A stretch of DNA of 43,270 nt from Oscillospiraceae bacterium (GCA_009780985.1 WQYZ01000012.1:1-43270); one strand, 5' to 3'; positions 9,798 to 19,398 are shown, counted from the stretch's first letter. The notes: generated by a model from the sequence alone, not told the origin. Program-made: numbers and translations.

Positions 9798-10397
9798 TTA
9801 TATCAAGTTTCTGAATATTTTTTCTGTAGGAATAAGCAAATCATCTCCGAAAATAGATGTTTTTATATTTCGTCTCCTGACAAATTCTTTGACTGATTCC
9901 AGTTCGAGAGGATCTTCTTCCCTTTCTTTTATTTCTTGTTCGGTGAAAACGCCGTATCTCTTGTCAAACGCGAACTTTCCGTCTGTCAATAAATAAACCT
10001 CGACTTCTTTGTTGGGGATATTTATAATCCAATATTCTTTTACGCCGAATTTCTCATACAGACTCATTTTGGTTATTCTGTCATGGTCGGCATTGTATTT
10101 GCTAAGAACTTCGACGACGAGATCCGGCGCGCCCTCAATATTTTTAGCCGTGATTTTAGACGGGTCGCAGACTATTTTTAAATCCGGTTTGACTTCTTTG
10201 TTCTTTTCGTCGAAATATACATCTACATTTTCTCCAAAAACAGTACATTTTTTGCCGTCTAAAAAATCGCCGAATATCCTTATTAAATTATTGATAATTT
10301 TATTGTGATTAGTTGCGGGACTTGCCATATAATATATCTTCCCGCCGATGACCTCGTATCTTATGGGTTCTCGGAATTCCAAATCCATAACGCTCAT
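9798..10397 (-). CDS. Uma2 family endonuclease-like protein (DUF820)
   Basis: GENVDVYFDEKNKEVKPDLKIVCDPSKI...GAPDLVVEVLSKYNADHDRITKMSLYEKFGVKEYWIINIPNKEVEVYLL matches the Uma2/PD-(D/E)XK-like pattern. Confidence 0.85.
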   Translation of the reverse strand: MSVMDLEFREPIRYEVIGGKIYYMASPATNHNKIINNLIRIFGDFLDGKKCTVFGENVDVYFDEKNKEVKPDLKIVCDPSKITAKNIEGAPDLVVEVLSKYNADHDRITKMSLYEKFGVKEYWIINIPNKEVEVYLLTDGKFAFDKRYGVFTEQEIKEREEDPLELESVKEFVRRRNIKTSIFGDDLLIPTEKIFRNLI

Positions 10398-10566
10398 AAA
10401 TGTTTTACCTCCAACCTTTATTTTATATTTCTGCTGTTTAATATATTATTATAACATAATATTTTATATTTTGCAACTTTTTATTTTAAATAAAATTTAT
10501 ATTATATAAATATATTTCAGGTAATATTTAGACAAATAAAAATTTTATATACGGGGGCATTATTTT

Positions 10567-11871
10567 ATGAACAAAATAAAAGCACAGAAACTATCAGATT
10601 TTATCGCAAGTATCGGGGCAAATTCAGCCGTCCACACGCGCGGGGAATCACTTGAAACAACAATAGAACTTGCGAAATACGCGGGAATAAAATGGTTCCG
10701 TTCCGGCTACGAGGGCGGAGTGGAACCGGAAAAACTTATAAAGTTGCACAAAGAAACAGGCGCAATGATATCTTACGGGCTTGCAAGCGGCGGAAACGAT
10801 ATAAACCGCCTGATAAAAGGGGCTGAAGAACTCGCGGACGCGGGCGCCTTGCTCGCCCTTGATGGTCCAAACGAGCCGAATAACTGGAGCGTAAAGTATA
10901 AAGGCGAAGAGGGCGGCAGGAATTATTCATGGCGCGCAGTAGCCGAACTTCAAAGCGATTTGTACAAAGCTGTGAAGAATAACCCGAAACTCAGAAAATA
11001 CCCGGTGTTTCACATAGGCGGAGAAAACGGCACGCAGACCGACAACTGCGGATTGCAGTATCTTAAAATCCCTGAAAACGTTACAGATACGCTTATGCCT
11101 CCGGGAACAGTCTACGCCGACTTCGCAAATGTCCACAACTATTTCTGCCATCCGTCTGTAGGCGGACTTATCGATAACATAACATGGCACGCCGCAGACC
11201 CGGTCCTCGAAACAGTTCCCGGAAACGGCGGTAAATTTGACAATCTGTACGGCAACTACGGAAAAATGTGGGGCGGCGGTCATTTTGACGGGTATTCCGC
11301 AGCCGAACTTATCAATCTGCCGAGAGTAACCACCGAAACCGGCGTTACAATCGGCTCATATAACGGGGCGGTCACAGAAGATATACAGGGCAAGACTATC
11401 GCGTGCATGTACTTATCGCAGTTCAAAAATAAATACAGTTATACGGCGCTGTATATTCTGCGCGACAGGGTTGACGAGGAAGGCAATCAGACGTTCGGCC
11501 TTTTCACCCCTCAGGATAATCCCCGGAAAGCCGCGCAGTATCTGCATAATATGTCGCATGTGTTAAACGGCGGAAATAATGTTGACAATAATCTTTTACC
11601 AAGGGAATTAGCTTATAATATACATAATATGTCTGATAATGTTCACGATTTGCTTCTCCAAAAGAACAAAAACGAATTTTACCTGATTATATGGGGCGAA
11701 CATTTCACCGGCGGCAAAGACGAAATCGTCCTGGAATTTGATGAAATCCTTCAATCTGCGGACATATACGATACGGTTGAGGGAACAGAAATTGTAAAAT
11801 CCCTGAGAGAGCCCAAAGCAACAAAACTCACGCTGGCAGATCATCCAATTATAGTGAAAATAAAAATATGA
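10567..11871 (+). CDS. putative cytoplasmic glycoside hydrolase, TIM-barrel (clan GH-A-like)
   Basis: DGPNEPNNW resembles a GH-A acid/base NEP motif; VTTETGV is a possible nucleophile strand; no signal peptide. Confidence 0.55.
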   Translation: MNKIKAQKLSDFIASIGANSAVHTRGESLETTIELAKYAGIKWFRSGYEGGVEPEKLIKLHKETGAMISYGLASGGNDINRLIKGAEELADAGALLALDGPNEPNNWSVKYKGEEGGRNYSWRAVAELQSDLYKAVKNNPKLRKYPVFHIGGENGTQTDNCGLQYLKIPENVTDTLMPPGTVYADFANVHNYFCHPSVGGLIDNITWHAADPVLETVPGNGGKFDNLYGNYGKMWGGGHFDGYSAAELINLPRVTTETGVTIGSYNGAVTEDIQGKTIACMYLSQFKNKYSYTALYILRDRVDEEGNQTFGLFTPQDNPRKAAQYLHNMSHVLNGGNNVDNNLLPRELAYNIHNMSDNVHDLLLQKNKNEFYLIIWGEHFTGGKDEIVLEFDEILQSADIYDTVEGTEIVKSLREPKATKLTLADHPIIVKIKI

Positions 11872-11880
11872 TATATGTAA

Positions 11881-11917
11881 AAATCGTAGGGGCAAACACT
11901 GTTCGCCTCTACGATTT
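11881..11917. repeat. GTAGGGGCG-family palindromic element, copy A (short form)
   Basis: aaatcgtaggggcaaacactgttcgcctctacgattt; arms pair with one G-T and one mismatch; intergenic between convergent stops at 11871 and 11927. Confidence 0.85.
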
Positions 11918-11926
11918 GAAACACGT

Positions 11927-12115
11927 CTATTGTTTTTTCGGAAGAATAATCGCGGCGGCGATATACGCTATAATTCCTGTCCCCGCCAAACAGCATAAAA
12001 TAACTGTACCGAGCCTGACAAGCGACGGGTCAATGTTAAAATATTCAGCGATTCCGCCGCAAACCCCGCAAATCATTTTTCCCTGATCAATTCTGTATAA
12101 TCTTTTACCATTCAT
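11927..12115 (-). CDS. PspC domain protein
   Basis: KRLYRIDQGKMICGVCGGIAEYFNIDPSLVRLGTVIL then a hydrophobic helix. Confidence 0.93.
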   Translation of the reverse strand: MNGKRLYRIDQGKMICGVCGGIAEYFNIDPSLVRLGTVILCCLAGTGIIAYIAAAIILPKKQ

Positions 12116-12145
12116 ATATAATCTCCTATCTGATATTTTTATTAT

Positions 12146-12988
12146 TTATTTAATATTTATATTTATGCTTCCGACGCCGCCGTCGATTTTTATATTATAA
12201 TCACCGGCTGACCTCCATGAATCGTTTATTTTGTTTCCGTTGAGTTTTATACTGCCGAGTCCGCCTTTTACATTATAAGCATATGCGGTTACGCTGCCGG
12301 ACAAATCCATATTTATACTTCCGACTCCGCCGTTAATTGTTATATCTCCGTTGGCTTGCCCTGATACATTGATACTTCCAACTCCGCCGTCTATTTTTGT
12401 CTGTCCGTTGATTACTGCGTTAATATCGGAGCCCCCAACTCTGTTGCCAATATTAAGATTACCGGATACAGTCATATTATCCGCGCTAAAATTTCCGACT
12501 CCGCTGTCTATTGTAAAATCTTTTGCGCTTATATCATCTATGTTGATGTTTCCGATATTCCCGGTAAAATAAACTTCGTCGAATAATTTGTCCGCCGGTA
12601 TATAAATATTTATCACGGGAGAACTCTTATTCCAGTTAAACAATCCTGACGGGAGCGTTATAAATCCGAACTTTACCGTGGTCGGATTATACGAAATTGT
12701 AAGAATGTTATTTGACAGGTCGCATTTAAGCTCGCTTTCTATAACGTTTTCAGCCTGAATTGAAATACTGCCTGCGGCATTATCATCGCCTTTGAAGATT
12801 TTAACGCTTGCTATAGTATTGTTTATATTAAGTTTATTTACGTCGCCCGATGTAAAATCTTCAGAAATATCAGTCGTCTTTCCGTCAACATAATTTTCCC
12901 CGAGAGCATACGCCGCTCCGCAAAATAATCCTCCTGCCAAAATAAACACCACTCCTATAATTATAATAATTTTCGCGCCTTTTTTCAT
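12146..12988 (-). CDS. DUF4097-family beta-strand repeat protein, membrane-anchored
   Basis: N-terminal TM helix, then repeats GGVGSINVSG, GGVGSINMDL, GGLGSIKLNG, GGVGSININI. Confidence 0.85.
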   Translation of the reverse strand: MKKGAKIIIIIGVVFILAGGLFCGAAYALGENYVDGKTTDISEDFTSGDVNKLNINNTIASVKIFKGDDNAAGSISIQAENVIESELKCDLSNNILTISYNPTTVKFGFITLPSGLFNWNKSSPVINIYIPADKLFDEVYFTGNIGNINIDDISAKDFTIDSGVGNFSADNMTVSGNLNIGNRVGGSDINAVINGQTKIDGGVGSINVSGQANGDITINGGVGSINMDLSGSVTAYAYNVKGGLGSIKLNGNKINDSWRSAGDYNIKIDGGVGSININIK

Positions 12989-13052
12989 AATTTTCAGATT
13001 CCCCTTCTTTTATTCGGTTGATTCGATTGAACAATTTGCCTGCAGACGATAT

Positions 13053-13835
13053 TTACGCGCCCTGACGCGAGAATTTATTTGCTATTCCGCGTATTACAGA
13101 GCCTGCGAGTTTAAACTCCGATTTAAATACAAAGGCGGACAGTTTTGAAAACAGATATGCCAAAATCATCCCGATTCCCGCGATGATAAGTCCCGCGCCA
13201 ATGGGATAAAACGCCTGCGAAAATGCAAAATGGATAAACAGAGACGATATTCCGTAACCTATGGAAACAAATCCCGCGCCGACCATTATATATCCCGCAA
13301 CCGCTATTGCGGCAATCGCAAACGACACTCCCAACAATCCCATAAAAATACCGAACGCCGCCGAAGCAAGCCCGGTCGCTACAGGCAGCCAAATCGGAAA
13401 CGTGCAGAGCAAAAGCACGAATTTCCACGTATTACTGCCGGATTTTTTTGATTTGTACGAGTTGCTGGAATTATCAGAACTGTTAGAATTGTTTTTAACA
13501 GTCGAATCGTTATTATTATATGTGCTCGAAACATTTTCATAAGTATAATTGTTAAAATCAATTTTAGGATTCTCAGTTTCTTCTTTCAATATGTTTTCCA
13601 CTTTGATTTCTGAGCTGTCCGTACTATCGCCGTTGTCTTTATTTTCTTCTATTTCGTTTTTTATTTTATTCGCTAAATTCTCAGGAGATTCAAATTCCGA
13701 TATAATTTCTTCTTCGTTGTCAGTTCCTGCGTCGGCAAAATATTCTTCGTAATATTTTAAGGCGCCTGCCCTCTCCTCGTCTGTAAGAGAGGATAAATCC
13801 TCTTTTAACTTTTGCAAAAATTCGCTCTTATTCAT
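13053..13835 (-). CDS. DUF1700-family membrane protein
   Basis: MNKSEFLQKLKEDLSSLTDEERAGALKYYEEYFADAG...EEEIISEFESPENLANKI is the DUF1700 N-terminus; multiple TM helices; 4-bp overlap with the PadR stop. Confidence 0.88.
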   Translation of the reverse strand: MNKSEFLQKLKEDLSSLTDEERAGALKYYEEYFADAGTDNEEEIISEFESPENLANKIKNEIEENKDNGDSTDSSEIKVENILKEETENPKIDFNNYTYENVSSTYNNNDSTVKNNSNSSDNSSNSYKSKKSGSNTWKFVLLLCTFPIWLPVATGLASAAFGIFMGLLGVSFAIAAIAVAGYIMVGAGFVSIGYGISSLFIHFAFSQAFYPIGAGLIIAGIGMILAYLFSKLSAFVFKSEFKLAGSVIRGIANKFSRQGA

Positions 13836-14398
13836 TTATCATTTTCTCCCTTATTTGTTTTATCGTTTTCCGAGGTCCGCTTTCCAACTTCCGAATTTCC
13901 CTGAGTTTTGCTTGTTAAAAAATCATCCAGCTTTTTTCCGAGCTTCAATCCCTCGGTTTTTAGCAGTTCTATCTTTTCGTCTATTTTTAAGCTTTCCAAT
14001 TTTTCGTTGATTTTCAGGTTGTCAAATATTTCGCTCAGATATGTGTTTATATTATAGTGCGATGTGTTTCTGTTTCCGTTCTTCACGTCAAAATCCTTAT
14101 CGAAAACCTTGTCTATTTTCTGCTTGTATGCTTCCCATTCTTCTTTATAAAGACTCAATAAAATTCTGCCTTTGTTTGTTATTCTATAATACCGCCTGTT
14201 TCTGCCGAGATATTCCATGTCATAGACTTCGAGGTCGTTGTCTTTTTGCAGCCGCCGCAGAACAGGATATAGCGTAGATTCCGAAATCCCGATTATATTA
14301 TTTACTTCCTGAGTTATTTTATATCCGTAAGTGTCTTCTTCTGCCACAACGGACAATACAATCGCGTCAAGAAGCGAAGCGTTTACAGTGAATATCAA
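13832..14398 (-). CDS. PadR family transcriptional regulator
   Basis: LLDAIVLSVVAEEDTYGYKITQEVNNIIGISESTLYPVLRRLQKDNDLEVYDMEYLGRNRRYYRITNKGRILL. Confidence 0.95.
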   Translation of the reverse strand: MIFTVNASLLDAIVLSVVAEEDTYGYKITQEVNNIIGISESTLYPVLRRLQKDNDLEVYDMEYLGRNRRYYRITNKGRILLSLYKEEWEAYKQKIDKVFDKDFDVKNGNRNTSHYNINTYLSEIFDNLKINEKLESLKIDEKIELLKTEGLKLGKKLDDFLTSKTQGNSEVGKRTSENDKTNKGENDK

Positions 14399-14430
14399 TT
14401 CCTACACACTCCTTCTTTTTGTTTGATGAT

Positions 14431-14462
14431 AATATTATACACCATATAATATTGTTTGTCAA
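14431..14462 (-). promoter_or_regulatory. sigma-A promoter and candidate PadR operator
   Basis: On minus strand TTGACA (14462-14457), 17-nt spacer, TATAAT (14439-14434); AATATTATA-N5-TATAATATT inverted repeat (14431-14453) overlaps the -10. Confidence 0.75.
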
Positions 14463-14500
14463 TAGATATTATAAAAATTTTTTATTTTTTTTGAAATATA

Positions 14501-14631
14501 AGGGCGAATATTATTTAGAAACGGAAATAAACTGGCTGAACAACAGAGATAAACGGACTAAATTAAATACAATAGGTATGGTAAAATCGACAGTTTTAGA
14601 AAGCGGTATGAAAATACTTTTGAACTATTGA
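14501..14631 (+). pseudogene. short remnant of an ISAs1-like transposase
   Basis: In-frame GEYYLETEINWLNNRDKRTKLNTIGMVKSTVLESGMK resembles the C-terminal 'DWL..R..W.GLK.IGMVES' segment of ISAs1 transposases; rest absent. Confidence 0.5.
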
Positions 14632-14710
14632 CTATTAACGCTAAATAATGTATAATATTAACTGCGTTTACTGCGAAATTTTATGAAAAAATAATTTTGG
14701 GGTTGTAAAA

Positions 14711-16414
14711 ATGTTAGATTTTCAAAAAGAATATAGAAATTGGCTTAATAATGCCGACAGTGCGACCAGATTAGACCTTTCGTCGCTGAACGACGCAGAA
14801 ATACAGGACAGATTTTACCGTACGCTTGAATTCGGAACGGGGGGATTGCGCGGAGTTATAGGCGCGGGGCTTAACAGAATAAACAAGTATGTCGTAGGAC
14901 AGGCAACACAGGGACTTGCAAACCAACTTTTAAAAACCAGTAATAATTCGAAATGTCAGGGAGTCGCCATTGCATATGACAGCCGGAATATGTCGCCTGA
15001 GTTTGCCGAAGAAGCGGCGGCAGTGCTCGCGGCAAACGGGATAAAAGTATATTTGTTTGAAAGTCTGCGTCCTACGCCCGAACTGTCTTTTGCCGTCCGG
15101 TATTTAAATTGCGCGTCGGGAATTGTCATAACGGCAAGTCATAATCCCGCAAAATATAACGGATATAAAGTTTACGGAGCGGACGGTTCGCAGATTACTC
15201 CCGAAACTTCAAATATAATCTCATCCGAAATAGCCGGAACAGATATTTTCGGCGGCGTCAGACATATGGACTTTGAATCCGCAAAAACTCTGGGATTTAT
15301 CGAGATTGTCGGGGAATCTATCGATCGGGCATATATTGACCGAGTGAAAGAACAAAGCGTAAATCCGAGCCTTGTTTCGGTAAAAGGCGGAGATTATACG
15401 CTTGTATATACTCCTTTGCATGGCAGCGGGAATTTGCCTGTCAGGAGAGTTTTAGACGAGATTGGATTCAAAAATGTTATCGTCGTATCGGAGCAGGAAT
15501 TGCCGGACGGAAATTTCCCCACAGTAAAATCTCCGAATCCCGAAGAAAAAGAGGGATTCGCCATTGCGATTAAATATGCCGAAATACACAACGCGGATTT
15601 GATTATCGCAACAGACCCTGACGGAGACAGAGTCGGCATTGCAGTCAAAGATGCGTATGGTAAATACAGAACTATGACAGGAAATCAGGTCGGGGTTTTA
15701 TTGACGGAGTATATATCAAGCCAAGGCAGTCTGCCTGAAAACGGCACAGTCGTAAAAACGATAGTGACAACAGATATGGTACGCGGAATATGTCAAAAGT
15801 ACGGGCTTGAACTTGCAGAAGTTTTGACGGGTTTCAAGTATATCGGTGAGAAAATAATGGAATTTGAGGAATCCGGTGATAAAACGTTTGTTTTCGGATT
15901 TGAGGAGAGTTACGGGTATTTAAAAGGCACGTATGCAAGGGATAAAGACGCGGTAGTGGCGAGTATGCTTATAGCTGAAATGGCGTTATATTATCAGATG
16001 CAGGGTTTGACATTATATGAGCAGATGCAGAATTTATACAACGAATATGGATATTACACCGAAGATTTAATATCTGTTACAATGGAGGGCGCGTCGGGGA
16101 TTGAAAAAATAAAGGGAATTATGGAAAATCTGCGGTCAGTCCCGCCAAAAAAAATCGGAGGACTGAAAGTTTCAGCTGTCCGCGATTATAAAACAGCGCA
16201 GAAACGAGACATCGTTTCAGATGAAATACAAGCGATATTTCTACCGAAATCCGATGTGCTGTATTTTGAATTGGAAAATGGCAATAGCTTTGTTGCCCGT
16301 CCGTCAGGGACGGAGCCTAAAATCAAGTTTTACCTGATGTGCCGAGGCGAATCCGAAACGGAGACCGAAAATTTGCTTGAGAATATAAAAGAGTGGGTAA
16401 AACAGAACATATAA
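14711..16414 (+). CDS. pgcA: phosphoglucomutase/phosphomannomutase (PgcA-like)
   Basis: FGTGGLRGVIGAGLNRINKYVVGQATQGLA, GIVITASHNPAKYNGYKVY, ATDPDGDRVGIAV, GFEESYGYLKGTYARDKDAV, RPSGTEPKIKFY. Confidence 0.95.
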   Translation: MLDFQKEYRNWLNNADSATRLDLSSLNDAEIQDRFYRTLEFGTGGLRGVIGAGLNRINKYVVGQATQGLANQLLKTSNNSKCQGVAIAYDSRNMSPEFAEEAAAVLAANGIKVYLFESLRPTPELSFAVRYLNCASGIVITASHNPAKYNGYKVYGADGSQITPETSNIISSEIAGTDIFGGVRHMDFESAKTLGFIEIVGESIDRAYIDRVKEQSVNPSLVSVKGGDYTLVYTPLHGSGNLPVRRVLDEIGFKNVIVVSEQELPDGNFPTVKSPNPEEKEGFAIAIKYAEIHNADLIIATDPDGDRVGIAVKDAYGKYRTMTGNQVGVLLTEYISSQGSLPENGTVVKTIVTTDMVRGICQKYGLELAEVLTGFKYIGEKIMEFEESGDKTFVFGFEESYGYLKGTYARDKDAVVASMLIAEMALYYQMQGLTLYEQMQNLYNEYGYYTEDLISVTMEGASGIEKIKGIMENLRSVPPKKIGGLKVSAVRDYKTAQKRDIVSDEIQAIFLPKSDVLYFELENGNSFVARPSGTEPKIKFYLMCRGESETETENLLENIKEWVKQNI

Positions 16415-16451
16415 ATGAAATTTAAGAATTTCGAAAAGGAGTAACATAAAT

Positions 16452-17162
16452 ATGAAAATGAGCGGCAATACTATACTAATCACAGGCGGAGCGACAGGAA
16501 TAGGATATTCTATGGCAAAATACTTTTCAGCGCGTGATAACGAAGTCGTAATCTGCGGACGACGCATTGACAGATTAGAACAGGCAAAAAAAGAGCTTCC
16601 GGGTCTTCACACAGTGCAGTGCGATGTGACAAATCCCGACGAGCGCAAAAAATTATTAACATATATGAACGAGCATTTCCCAAATATGAATATACTTATA
16701 AATAACGCAGGTATACAGCGCGATATTGATTTGAGCAAAGGCATATCGGAACTTGAATCCGGTGAAAGCGAAATACTGGTCAATTTTGAAGCTCCGGTAT
16801 ACCTGTCAGCTTTGTTTAATCCTATGATAACCGGAAAGGATAATGCGGCAATCGTACATGTGTCGTCGGGACTTGCTTTCCGCGCCGAATATTCGATAGG
16901 AGTGCCTCTGTACTGCGCGACGAAAGCTGCGATCCATGCCTTTTCACTTACACAGCGCAAACAGCTTACGCCTCTTGGCATAAAAGTTATAGAACTGATA
17001 CCGCCCGCAGTTATATCAGAACTGAACCCTGAGGGACGTAAAAAACGAAACTCGGCGGTTTCACTGTATATGATATCTTCAGATGATTATGTCGAATCGG
17101 CGTTATCAAAAATGGAGCAGGGCGAAGATGAAATCAGAGATGAACAAAAAAGGAAATTATAA
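16452..17162 (+). CDS. SDR family oxidoreductase (DltE-like)
   Basis: GNTILITGGATGIGYSMAKYFS, NILINNAGIQ, YCATKAAIHAF. Confidence 0.92.
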   Translation: MKMSGNTILITGGATGIGYSMAKYFSARDNEVVICGRRIDRLEQAKKELPGLHTVQCDVTNPDERKKLLTYMNEHFPNMNILINNAGIQRDIDLSKGISELESGESEILVNFEAPVYLSALFNPMITGKDNAAIVHVSSGLAFRAEYSIGVPLYCATKAAIHAFSLTQRKQLTPLGIKVIELIPPAVISELNPEGRKKRNSAVSLYMISSDDYVESALSKMEQGEDEIRDEQKRKL

Positions 17163-17163
17163 T

Positions 17164-17259
17164 ATGAACACAAATTACGATGTCATAATTTGCGGCGTAA
17201 GGGCGGGAAAAACCCGCCCTTACAAAATGGTAATTTCCGCATATAACAATTTATCCTAA
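17164..17259 (+). pseudogene. N-terminal stub of a Rossmann-type FAD/NAD-dependent oxidoreductase, interrupted by palindromic element copy B
   Basis: MNTNYDVIICG (first beta strand of a DVIIxGxGxxG fold) preceded by aaaggaaattataat; sequence becomes the palindrome exactly where GxGxxG should continue. Confidence 0.5.
17197..17223. repeat. GTAGGGGCG-family palindromic element, copy B (short form)
   Basis: gtaagggcggg-aaaaa-cccgcccttac, 11-bp perfect arms. Confidence 0.85.
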
Positions 17260-17796
17260 AGCCGGCGCAGTTCCGTTCAGTTTGCTGTCGGTTGGGAAAG
17301 GGTTGACATATATCCGCGTGCCGAGCACGCTGTCAAGATTCAAAAGAAGACCTTTGTCGCCGTCAATCATTTTCAGTTTGCTTAGAATATCTCCGTCGTT
17401 AGATTCTTCTTCCACTTGTTCGTTTACATACCACATGATAAACTGATAGCAGGCATGGTCGCTTTCCTGCATGGCGAGAGTTGCGATACTGTTAAGTCCC
17501 GCCGTTACTTTCTGTTCGTGTTCAAGGACTTTTTCGAAAACGTCCTCAACTCCTTTAAATAAAGCGAGAGGCGCATGTATATCGGCAAAAGACGGATTTG
17601 CGCCGCGGTCTAAAACGTACTGATACATATGAATGGCGTGAGCCATTTCTTCCCGCGACTGCACATACAGCCAGTTGGCGGTGCCTTTCAAAGCGGCGCG
17701 TTCTGTAAAAGCCGACATGGAAAGATACAGATATGCCGAGTAGATTTCGGCGTTTATCTGGTCGTTTAACGCTTTTTCTAACTTTTCACTTATCAT
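17251..17796 (-). CDS. ftn: ferritin (Ftn-like)
   Basis: LNDQINAEIYSAYLYLSMSAF, ANWLYVQSREEMAHAIHMYQYVLDRG, WYVNEQVEEE. Confidence 0.96.
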   Translation of the reverse strand: MISEKLEKALNDQINAEIYSAYLYLSMSAFTERAALKGTANWLYVQSREEMAHAIHMYQYVLDRGANPSFADIHAPLALFKGVEDVFEKVLEHEQKVTAGLNSIATLAMQESDHACYQFIMWYVNEQVEEESNDGDILSKLKMIDGDKGLLLNLDSVLGTRIYVNPFPTDSKLNGTAPALG

Positions 17797-17958
17797 TTTA
17801 TTATCTCCTCAATATGATTATTAATAAATTTTATAATATCTGAATTATACCACTCTTAACTATAATTGTCAATATTTTGAAAATTTTTTACAGTTTAATC
17901 CATAAATATTTTTATTGACAAATAGGCTTATATTTCAGACTTATTTCAAAACATACAA

Positions 17959-17984
17959 AAATTCGCAGGAAAAGTTGCGAATTT
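17959..17984 (+). terminator. terminator-like hairpin in the intergenic space before the AraC gene
   Basis: aaattcgca-ggaaaagt-tgcgaattt followed by aattttta. Confidence 0.4.
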
Positions 17985-18012
17985 AATTTTTATATACATT
18001 ATAATAAAACTT

Positions 18013-18897
18013 ATGGAGAAAGATTTTATGATTATATTGGAAAATTTCAATGCCGTACTCGACTATGTGGAAGACCATATACTTGAAGAATTAGACATAA
18101 ATCATCTTGCAGGCATCGCCTGTTGTTCGGTTTATGATTTTCAGCGTACATTTTCGTTCGCGGCGGAAATGTCAATCACAGAATATATCAGAAAACGCCG
18201 CCTGACATTAGCGGGAGCGGAATTACGGCGGGACGGCATAAGAGTTATAGATGCGGCGTTGAAATACGGCTACGATTCTCCTGTATCGTTTGCGCGCACA
18301 TTTCAGGCGTTCCACGGAATTAGACCGAGCGAAGCTAAGAAATCCAATGTTTTACTTAAAACATTTCCCCGAATGAAATTTCAAATATATATGAAAGAGG
18401 TAAATGAAATGAGAATTATTGAAAAAAATAAAATTATTTTAATCGGCTGTCTTGGAAAGCAGGACGCAGGCGCTGTATGGGGGAAATGGGAGGAAATGAC
18501 GGAAACCTACGATATAACATACGGAATAACGGATAATGAGGGAAACAGCGCCGCTTATGAAGTCCGTTTTTACACGGATGGCGGCGAACATATCTTTGCA
18601 GGCGTCGAAGTAAGGCAAATCAATTCTGCTTCATCATGGGAATATTTAAACGTGCCTGCGGCGTTATACGCAATTTTCGAAATAGACCAAAAAATAGACC
18701 AGAGATCGCAATATGATGCGGTTAATAAATGGCTTGACGAGAATAAAACAGCTTATAAACGGTTAGTATGGGACGCGAACGGTAAAGTCAATCCGTCGGA
18801 ATTTGTTATATGTCAATACGACCATCGAACGGCGGGAAAGTTTAAAAAAGACCGAATTATGGAAATGTGGATACCTCTTGAAAAAACAACGTCGTAA
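18013..18897 (+). CDS. AraC family regulator with GyrI-like small-molecule-binding C-terminus
   Basis: AraC HTH: LNHLAGIACCSVYDFQRTFSFAAEMSITEYIRKRRLTLAGAEL...VIDAALKYGYDSPVSFARTFQAFHGIRPSEAKK; C-terminus WMPLEK-like ending typical of GyrI-like domains. Confidence 0.92.
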   Translation: MEKDFMIILENFNAVLDYVEDHILEELDINHLAGIACCSVYDFQRTFSFAAEMSITEYIRKRRLTLAGAELRRDGIRVIDAALKYGYDSPVSFARTFQAFHGIRPSEAKKSNVLLKTFPRMKFQIYMKEVNEMRIIEKNKIILIGCLGKQDAGAVWGKWEEMTETYDITYGITDNEGNSAAYEVRFYTDGGEHIFAGVEVRQINSASSWEYLNVPAALYAIFEIDQKIDQRSQYDAVNKWLDENKTAYKRLVWDANGKVNPSEFVICQYDHRTAGKFKKDRIMEMWIPLEKTTS

Positions 18898-18900
18898 AAA

Positions 18901-19398
18901 TTAAGTTGTCAAATTCAGATTAGACAAATTTATGCCGAGCATCCACCAGGCTATAATATTCAAAAGCAAAAATACAACGGCAAATCCTATAACGCATCCC
19001 AAACGGATTTTATTCAGTTTTATTTTATTTTGCAAAGATTTTAAAATAATCTTCTGACTTGTTTCGTGCGTATAACGTTTATCATCTTCGGCTTTCGGAT
19101 CGTATAAAAACAGGGCGAGAATGATAAATTCAACTACAAGCCAAGTATAATTGCCTACTCCCGCGCCGAAATTTGAATCGTGATTAAAGAGTGAAATAAG
19201 ATTTATAATCACGAACGATACGGCAAATATGCCCATAGATATAAAAATCGTTTTTTTGACTTTTTCACCTGACATTTCCGCTTTTTGATTATATTCCCCG
19301 TGTACCTTTTTATATTCTTCTTCCGGCATTCCGCGCTCTTCTTTTGTTTTCATAAAATCATATTCTTGCGGCATATAAAACTTACCTCCAATTTCCAT
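18901..19398 (-). CDS. hypothetical membrane protein (start may be internal)
   Basis: 165 aa with three hydrophobic segments; convergent with the AraC ORF with a 3-nt gap. Confidence 0.7.
   Translation of the reverse strand: MEIGGKFYMPQEYDFMKTKEERGMPEEEYKKVHGEYNQKAEMSGEKVKKTIFISMGIFAVSFVIINLISLFNHDSNFGAGVGNYTWLVVEFIILALFLYDPKAEDDKRYTHETSQKIILKSLQNKIKLNKIRLGCVIGFAVVFLLLNIIAWWMLGINLSNLNLTT

Noticed and set aside
12146-12988. Regularly spaced 'ttccgactccgccg' repeats as a CRISPR-like array
   Set aside because: They are the codons of the GGVGSIN beta-repeat units of the DUF4097 protein, not a CRISPR array; no other CRISPR candidate was seen.
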